From NCBI GenBank assembly GCA_016165875.1, contig JABBOT010000002.1, positions 792,001 through 856,000 on the forward strand: DNA of 64,000 nucleotides. Reading direction: 5' to 3'. Of this stretch, positions 58,699 to 64,000 are shown piece after piece. This DNA is from Acanthopleura granulata (taxonomy: Eukaryota > Mollusca > Polyplacophora > Chitonida > Chitonidae). The stretch's first letter is position 1, and the number at the start of each line of letters is the position of its first letter. A model generated the notes under the pieces. It saw only the letters and a program-made list of their open reading frames with translations. It searched no databases and was not told the origin of the DNA. The position numbers and the translations under genes are program-made.

Positions 58699-61600
58699 AT
58701 GGAGGTGTCCAGATTCTGGGCGGGTGTCCTATGCGTGCTTCCTCTGCTGGTTGTTTCACAAAGACGTAGGTTCACTTTTAATTTCTCGCCTTGAAAGAAA
58801 AGAACACATTTATACAACCTATACCTTAAGAGAAAGAGCTTTACTTATGGTTAAATAAAAAATCTAAATTTTATGGCAAAAGTGCCTGTTCCTTGAGTAT
58901 TTGATAGTTAAACATCCAAGACTGAGATTTAGGCCGCCATTTTGACAGATTGCTTACGTCATCGTGCTTAGCTTTGCAAAGTAGCTCTTCTGTCTTTGAA
59001 GGTAAAAAAAACATCATGTAGATAAGCTAATGGAGGGCTTCAGTGAGGACCCCAGGTCTAGTTCTGATGATAGTGAATGTAACTTTGGCTTACAAAGCTA
59101 CCAGTTTCAATCGCAGAGGAGTGAGACTGAGAGCAGTAGTCTGACCGACCATGCATCAAGTTCAAGTTAGTGGGAACCGGGATTTCTGACTTTAACAGGG
59201 GCAATCTGTGAAAGGACAGGTTGCGCTCTCTGCCTTCAGGACATCGCAATTTAGACACATTTTGGCAGCCTGCAGCCACGCATGTAGGCATGATGTGGTC
59301 CTCTAGTACATCTCAAACTCTTCCTGTTTAGAGTTGGCTTTAATAGAACTTAAAATCCACGATTATCATGATGTATAAACATATTTAGCAGAGACTGGAA
59401 ATGCACGTTAATTAAATGGTAGGAGTAAAACCTTAAGTACAGTGACGTCACAACGAATATTCAAGAGGGAGAAAGGAGGATTTTCATTGGACAAGCCTAA
59501 AACATGGCGGGACTTTTTATGTGCCCCGAATAGGTGGAATTTGTAGAAAATGACAATGTTTAAAACAGTTTGTGTCTTTTACGAAGCCTTTAAAAAGTGT
59601 AAAAAATATAGTATTCCACACAGTTTGTATAGCTCTTTCATTTAAGGTGTAGGATGTATAAATGTGTTCTGTTCTTTTAAATCATTCGGCCCAGGTTCCC
59701 ACCACCAATGCGGTCGCTGAGTTCAAGTCCAGTTCATGCTGGTTTCCTCTCCGGCTGTGCGTGGGAAGGCGCGCCAGCAACCTGCGGATGGTATAACCAA
59801 CCCTCCAACCATAATGCTGGCTGCCATCGTATACAAGTGAAACATTCTTGAGTACGGCTCACAACACAAATCAAATAAATAAAATTAATATATTATTCGG
59901 GTCAGAGTTGCGCAGTCTTTTGTTCAATCCAGCCATTGCGGTGACGACTGATCATGTATTACTAACAACAGAAGTGCAATGGTCAGCCAATGGTCAAGGA
60001 CCAGAGTCGCCATAATCCAAGATAGAGTACGTCGTTCTATAACAAGGTTCCGGATGAAGGATATAAATTTACCACAGGCAGTTCCATTTCATTTATTTAT
60101 TTATTTGATTGGTGCTTTACTACGTACTGAAGAATATTTCGCTTTTATGCGAGGGCGATCAGCATTGTAGTGTGAGATAAGTGCATGGCATGCAGCAGTA
60201 AGGGAATAAATAAATTTATTTCACAATCGACCATCATGTAGTGGGAGGTAATAGCGTTCAGCACCAAGAGCATAAATATATTTATTTCAAAGTATATGTC
60301 TCTTAACTAGACATGTTCCAAATGGATGGTCTGGAGGGGCGGATCAGGATATTGTCAGTTTCTTGGTTTAGACCAAAATATTGTCAGTTGTTTGGGATAG
60401 ATCGGTATATTCTCAGTTGCGTTGTATAGATCGGCATATTGTCAGTTACTTTGTATAGATTACGGCATTGTCAGTTGCTTGGTATAGATCAGGATATAGT
60501 CAGTTGCTTGGTCGGGTGACCGGTGGCCTATTGCACGAGTTTCCAACCTGTTTATAGGCCAGGTCGATTGGAAAATATCACTTTCCAGTGCGAGTTGTGT
60601 GTCTTTTTATAATAAGCATTCCCGAATCCCACGGAAATGACAGCGTTAGTATATTTCAACAGAATGCAGAATTATATAAGTTATCTCAATGGTGAACCCT
60701 TCCCGCCTAAAGTAACTCAGGTCCAAGCTGTGTAGTCTATTGTTCATTCCTACTTTAGTGATGACAAGCTGTTAAGGTAGCACTCATGTAATTACACTAG
60801 AGCAATAGTCAGTTCGGCTTGGGGTCGCCATTGCGCGGAAAAAAGCACCTCATTAAACAAGCTCTCCACTGCAAAGACAAATAGTGTAGTGTTACAGTAA
60901 AGAGTGTTGGAAATTTTGTAATCAGTAATTTTTACTGTACATTTACACGTGCTGTACAGACAAAGTTAACTGTATATTTACCTCATATTCACCTGGTTGG
61001 ATACATCTCTTTTACGTGAAGAATTACACAGGTTATTGGACTAACGTGCAATACATTTGTTAATTTGTGTGATGGACATTTGCACCATATCTTATAATCG
61101 TACACTAATAGAGTGTAAACTAACACTAAAAATTGCAGCATTATTTTTACTCTTGAATTTATTGTTCCAGCTTACACCACTTTGTGCTGTAAAATTACTT
61201 TCTTTTTTTGCCGTGTACCATGCATTTCGCACACGAGATCTTAGCAATTCCATTTCTACCTTACAAATGACACATCTCTCTACCTTACAATTACAGTGTC
61301 TGACACTGTACAGGCAATAAAAAAAGTAGTGAATAAATCAATACATCAATAAATAAAGAAACTGTACTCGCTTATTGTAACTTCAACCACAGAAATCCTA
61401 AACATAATATAATAGTACAAAATATGGGATGTTTCAACATTGCAGGGCTGTGCCCCGTTACTTGGGACAGGTATGTTGAGTACTGCTACAAGGTCTTACT
61501 TAAAGTGTCCGGTGTGGATTCCTACGAGGGAGCTCGAGATCGCTGCAAAGTGGAAGACCAGGAGGCCGAGTTGCCTTTGGTGCTGGACTCCACCGTCCAC

Positions 61601-62900
61601 TACCACTTGATCAATCTGCTGAAGAAAAACGGTGCAAACAGCACGTTGCTGGGGGTGAACGATATAGAGTACCCGGATTATCACCTTTGGCACGACAGAA
61701 CTATGCTGAACTTCTCGACGTGGGACAACGACATTGCTGACCCTATCGAAAGTATAAAACTCCTTGCCTTCTTATCGCGTATAAGGGGAAAACTAGGTGT
61801 CGCTGGTTCAATCCCAGTCCATGCCGTATACTTTAAAATTGTCAGTCTTTGTACTTTTGGCTTAACTGGTACCCGCTGGTTTGGTACTTGGAGATTTAGC
61901 AATTGCTGGCTAGTGCTTGCTGGCTGGGTACGTTCTGATTTGGTACCTCTTGGCTTGGTATTTCTGGCTTGGTACTCGCTGCTTTGGTACTTGTTAGTGC
62001 AATCAGTTGGTACTTCCTTGTTACCTAATCGCTTAGTACTCCCTCGCATGGTACGTCCCCGCTTGGCACATTCTGGTTTGGTACTTCACTTTGTACTTCC
62101 TGGTGTGGTATTTTCTGGATTGATATATCCTCGCTTGGGTATCGATGTAAAATGATATGACATGCACTGCCGGTGTTAGTAGGCCTACATTCCAGTGAGG
62201 CAGCACTAAATATCGCTGACCAACACTAAAGTCTTAGTGCAGCATGGTACTATACAATAAGTTTACTTACATAATGTTTATCCACCAGCAACTTGCGGAT
62301 GATCATACATGGGTTTCCCCCGGACTCTGTCCGGTTTCCTCCCACCATAATGCTGGTATAAGTGAAATATTCTTGAGCTTAACACACCTATCAAATGATA
62401 AATGCAAAATGTTTGTTGTCGCTTTAATTCTCACTAACGTGGTGAAGCCCCATTGAGACGGTTTTCATAATGGCGTGAATTCTTGATATGAGCTGGAAAC
62501 ACAGGATTAATGATGACAATGTACCCCCCTGACTTGTGAAAGTACTGACTCACGAAGTTAATTATATATGTCGATATGTTTCGGCATTCTTGTAGATGCA
62601 ATTAACGCGGGAAACACAGAGGAGGCCAACTGCCTGAAAATAACGGATGAGGCCGAATGGCATGCCGTGGCATGTAACAATGTGAAACAATTTACCATTA
62701 TCTGTCAAAAGCCGTGTGTTAGTAAGTAAATACTCACTATGCCACCTTTCATTTTATGTAATAGTGAAAGAGTAAATTACAAATACGAGGACCAGTAAAC
62801 ATTATTTTCAGTTATGTCTTATGGAGGATTCAGAGCTGCTTTAAACCAATGTGATGACGGTGATATTCCGTGGAGGTGGAATTCAATGGGCTTCGACTAA
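58699..62900 (+). CDS. Secreted C-type lectin-domain protein (4 exons)
   Basis: Exons 58699-58765 (signal peptide), 61446-61751, 62596-62721 and 62812-62900 join in consistent phase 1 throughout, giving 195 aa. Residues 1-22 form a signal peptide (FWAGVLCVLPLLVVS core). Residues ~25-163 are a long-form C-type lectin domain: Cys25-x10-Cys36, Cys56, LLGVNDIE, LWHDRTMLNFSTWDN, EEANCLKI, then WHAVAC and FTIICQK. By family rule the disulfides would be 25-36, 56-161 and 137-151. The canonical EPN/QPN and WND calcium-binding motifs are not visible, so calcium-dependent sugar binding is doubtful. After the domain a short tail ends at TAA 62898-62900; an alternative last exon at 63678-63721 is also in phase. 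Likely extracellular recognition or immune role, inferred from the family only. The apparent reading frame from 61424 to 62155 runs into the intron after 61751. Confidence 0.75.
59030..59170 (+). pseudogene. P2X7-like (ballast-domain type) N-terminal fragment
   Basis: Open frame of 46 codons beginning MEGFSEDPRSSSDDSE and containing FGLQSYQFQ, then a Ser-rich run and a stop. This resembles the start of the numerous invertebrate proteins labelled P2X purinoceptor 7-like, where an acidic Ser-rich leader precedes a GI-P-Y-F-EP motif. It ends abruptly where the opposite-strand THAP fragment begins, so it looks like a broken copy. The family call is from pattern memory and is weak. Confidence 0.3.
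59178..59291 (-). pseudogene. THAP-type zinc-finger N-terminal fragment
   Basis: Minus-strand frame starting MPTCVAAGCQN and continuing through SFHRLPLLKSEI matches the first third of a THAP DNA-binding domain (M-P-x-C, A-x-x-C, then S-F-H-R-x-P). The expected Trp, AVPTF and second metal-ligand half are absent; the frame then runs into the antisense of the P2X7-like fragment. A gene remnant, or a first exon whose remainder has been displaced. Confidence 0.5.
59706..59884 (+). mobile_element. SINE family A copy in lectin intron 1
   Basis: Sense copy: TGCGGTCGCTGAGTTCAAGT, TCTCCGGCTGTGCGTGGGAA, ACCATAATGCTGGCTGCCAT, CATTCTTGAGTACGGC and AAATCAAATAAATAAAA. Confidence 0.88.
60090..60180 (-). mobile_element. 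SINE family A fragment in lectin intron 1
   Basis: TTATTTATTTATTTGATTGG, GAAGAATATTTCGCTTTTAT and GATCAGCATTGTAGTG; the 5' two thirds are missing. Confidence 0.75.
60347..60515 (+). repeat. ~31-bp minisatellite in lectin intron 1
   Basis: Six degenerate units of ATATTGTCAGTTGCTTGGTA then TAGATCGG. Confidence 0.85.
61768..61840 (+). mobile_element. tRNA-like SINE fragment in lectin intron 2
   Basis: Contains GGTTCAATCCC, a good Pol III box B, within TCGCTGGTTCAATCCCAGTC. No family assignment possible. Confidence 0.35.
61853..62143 (+). repeat. ~15-bp degenerate tandem repeat in lectin intron 2
   Basis: Roughly eighteen variants of TTGGTACTTCCTGGC. It keeps the preceding reading frame open by chance, making the exon ending at 61751 look longer than it is. 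Confidence 0.75.
62283..62402 (+). mobile_element. SINE family A copy in lectin intron 2
   Basis: CCAGCAACTTGCGGATGATC, GGTTTCCTCCCACCATAATG, then CTGGTATAAGTGAAATATTC and TTGAGCTTAACACACC. A 13-bp piece of the core is deleted. Confidence 0.8.
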
Positions 62901-63499
62901 TATGACGAATGTCATACACTTGGGAAAGCTCTCCAGTTACTTGCCAAAGGTCAGTGCTTTACTCTGGGCACCCGGTGTTCTCCATGGTATACAAAGCTGG
63001 CCGTCATCGTATATAAAACTGGCCGCCATTGTATTAGTGAAAACAAAGCCAGCAATAATTTTGACATACGAAGAAAACTCTCGTTATTGGCGCATTCATG
63101 ACGGAACGTCTGGTCAGTTATACAGGTTTGCTGATGAAGTGGGGTTTGCCTGTTCACGGTATCTCATTCTCGCTACATCGGAGGCCACCCCTTTACGCCT
63201 TCAGGGTCCTCCTGTTGCTAAACAAAAGAGAACCGTTGGTATTGTAAAGGTTTATGAGGGCGCCAGACATCAGGTCTCAAAAAGCAATGAGGGTTGGTGA
63301 GACTTACGAAAACCGAGATTCTGCTGGTGACCTAAGCATCCAAGAGGCCTGGTTAATTTGCATTGCTTTCATGGTGTTGTGTATATGTATTAAATGTGCA
63401 TGACGACAACACAGCATTTTGAGGAATTCTAGACCAGTGACGTCTAGTATATTGCCCCTAACCATCACTGCATTTTTTAAAATTTAATTCTGCTTTTTA

Positions 63500-63625
63500 A
63501 TTAACTCTTCTGAAAATAAAACTCTAACTGAGGTAAATTGACAAGAGCTGGATTTCATGGGTAACGTATGACCATTTTCCAACTATAACCTTGTGGTTGT
63601 TGTTCTGGTTTTACTCTCCATGCCG
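63500..63625 (-). repeat. Dispersed repeat family C, copy 3
   Basis: Reverse complement reads GGAGAGTAAAACCAGAACAA, ATGAAATCCAGCTCTTGTCA and ATTTACCTCAGTTAGAGTTT, matching copy 1 in order. Confidence 0.6.
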
Positions 63626-63637
63626 TCATTTACATTA

Positions 63638-63667
63638 CATATATAAATTATATATATATATATATGT
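63638..63667 (+). repeat. (TA)n microsatellite
   Basis: Alternating TA run immediately before the possible terminal lectin exon. Confidence 0.8.
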
Positions 63668-63677
63668 TTCGTTTTAG

Positions 63678-63721
63678 GGGGACTCGTCTGCAATATGAAC
63701 GGGGAATACTATGAGTTGTAG
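63678..63721 (+). CDS. Possible alternative terminal exon of the C-type lectin gene
   Basis: A pyrimidine-rich GTTTCGTTTTAG ends at 63677, followed by an open stretch to TAG at 63719-63721. Joined to the exon ending at 62721 (phase 1) it reads RGLVCNMNGEYYEL and stop, replacing the tail from 62812-62900 and giving ~180 aa. The phase match and clean acceptor support it, but the exon is short and could be chance. Confidence 0.3.
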
Positions 63722-64000
63722 GATCTTTTCATAACCTGCTATTCCCAGACGTCTGTCGTCGGATAGATTCTGTTAACAGGACAACAAGGTCATATATAGG
63801 TGGTCTGAATTCCGTTCATAACACACAGATACATTGATTCTATATATAAGCCGCCCATGAGCGAGCAATTAAGGGTGTTTCAACCAACGCCCTGTTTTGA
63901 TTGATGTTAAAGGTTGTAGTGATCCGATTGTAGAACGAATTCCACTTAGTCTGGTCCGTTTTAACGCCTTTCACACAATAATCATGCTCTTCTAGCTGTT
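63722..64000. other. Window end, nothing recognised
   Basis: AT-rich sequence without repeats or reading frames that I can assign. Confidence 0.3.

Noticed and set aside
61752..62155. Extension of the lectin reading frame past 61751
   Set aside because: It reads through a GT donor, a tRNA-like fragment and a tandem repeat; the lectin fold continues instead in the exon at 62596.

Overview
The window is a gene-poor, AT-rich, repeat-dense piece of animal nuclear DNA. Genes are split by GT-AG introns. More than twenty copies of a tRNA-headed SINE ending in AATAAATA runs, at least four copies of a second SINE-like family, MITEs and many minisatellites fill the rest. A complete animal-type TBL3/UTP13 gene, a C-type lectin and DUF3472 proteins fit a lophotrochozoan, most likely a mollusc. 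The phylum is inferred from repeat style and gene content and was not checked against any database.

Layout. (1) At 3165-10790 two divergent DUF3472 paralogues lie head to head, each with an uninterrupted coding region. (2) At 12112-32511 on the minus strand there is a complete 24-exon TBL3 gene; I could trace every splice junction, and the joined reading frame is 2898 nt (965 aa). It encodes a UTP-B/SSU-processome scaffold of nucleolar 18S rRNA processing. Its introns hold three minisatellites and several SINEs. (3) At 32512-38255 there are no genes, only SINEs, a MITE pair and dispersed repeats. (4) At 38256-46073 on the minus strand lies a two-coding-exon gene for a 1331-aa RING/TRAF-zinc-finger protein with a very long Ser/Arg-rich disordered tail; its intron carries a 1.14-kb hAT-like element. 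(5) 46074-52460 is repeat-rich intergenic DNA. (6) At 52468-55133 on the plus strand a TATA-containing promoter, a 5' UTR exon and three coding exons encode a 113-aa secreted four-cysteine protein that I do not recognise. (7) At 58699-62900, possibly reaching 63721, a plus-strand secreted C-type lectin has two possible 3' ends. (8) Near 59030-59291 lie abutting fragments of a P2X7-like and a THAP-domain gene, on opposite strands.

The most unusual observation is that two unrelated genes here (TBL3 at exon 11, the secreted protein at its second coding exon) each carry a tandem array in the upstream intron whose unit spans the 3' splice site and the first bases of the downstream exon. These arrays multiply splice acceptors directly before the real one. 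In the secreted-protein gene three array copies have also gained a GTAATG donor-like motif, which would define in-frame 18-nt microexons. The genes otherwise show no shared pathway; the window is ordinary synteny rather than an operon-like system.
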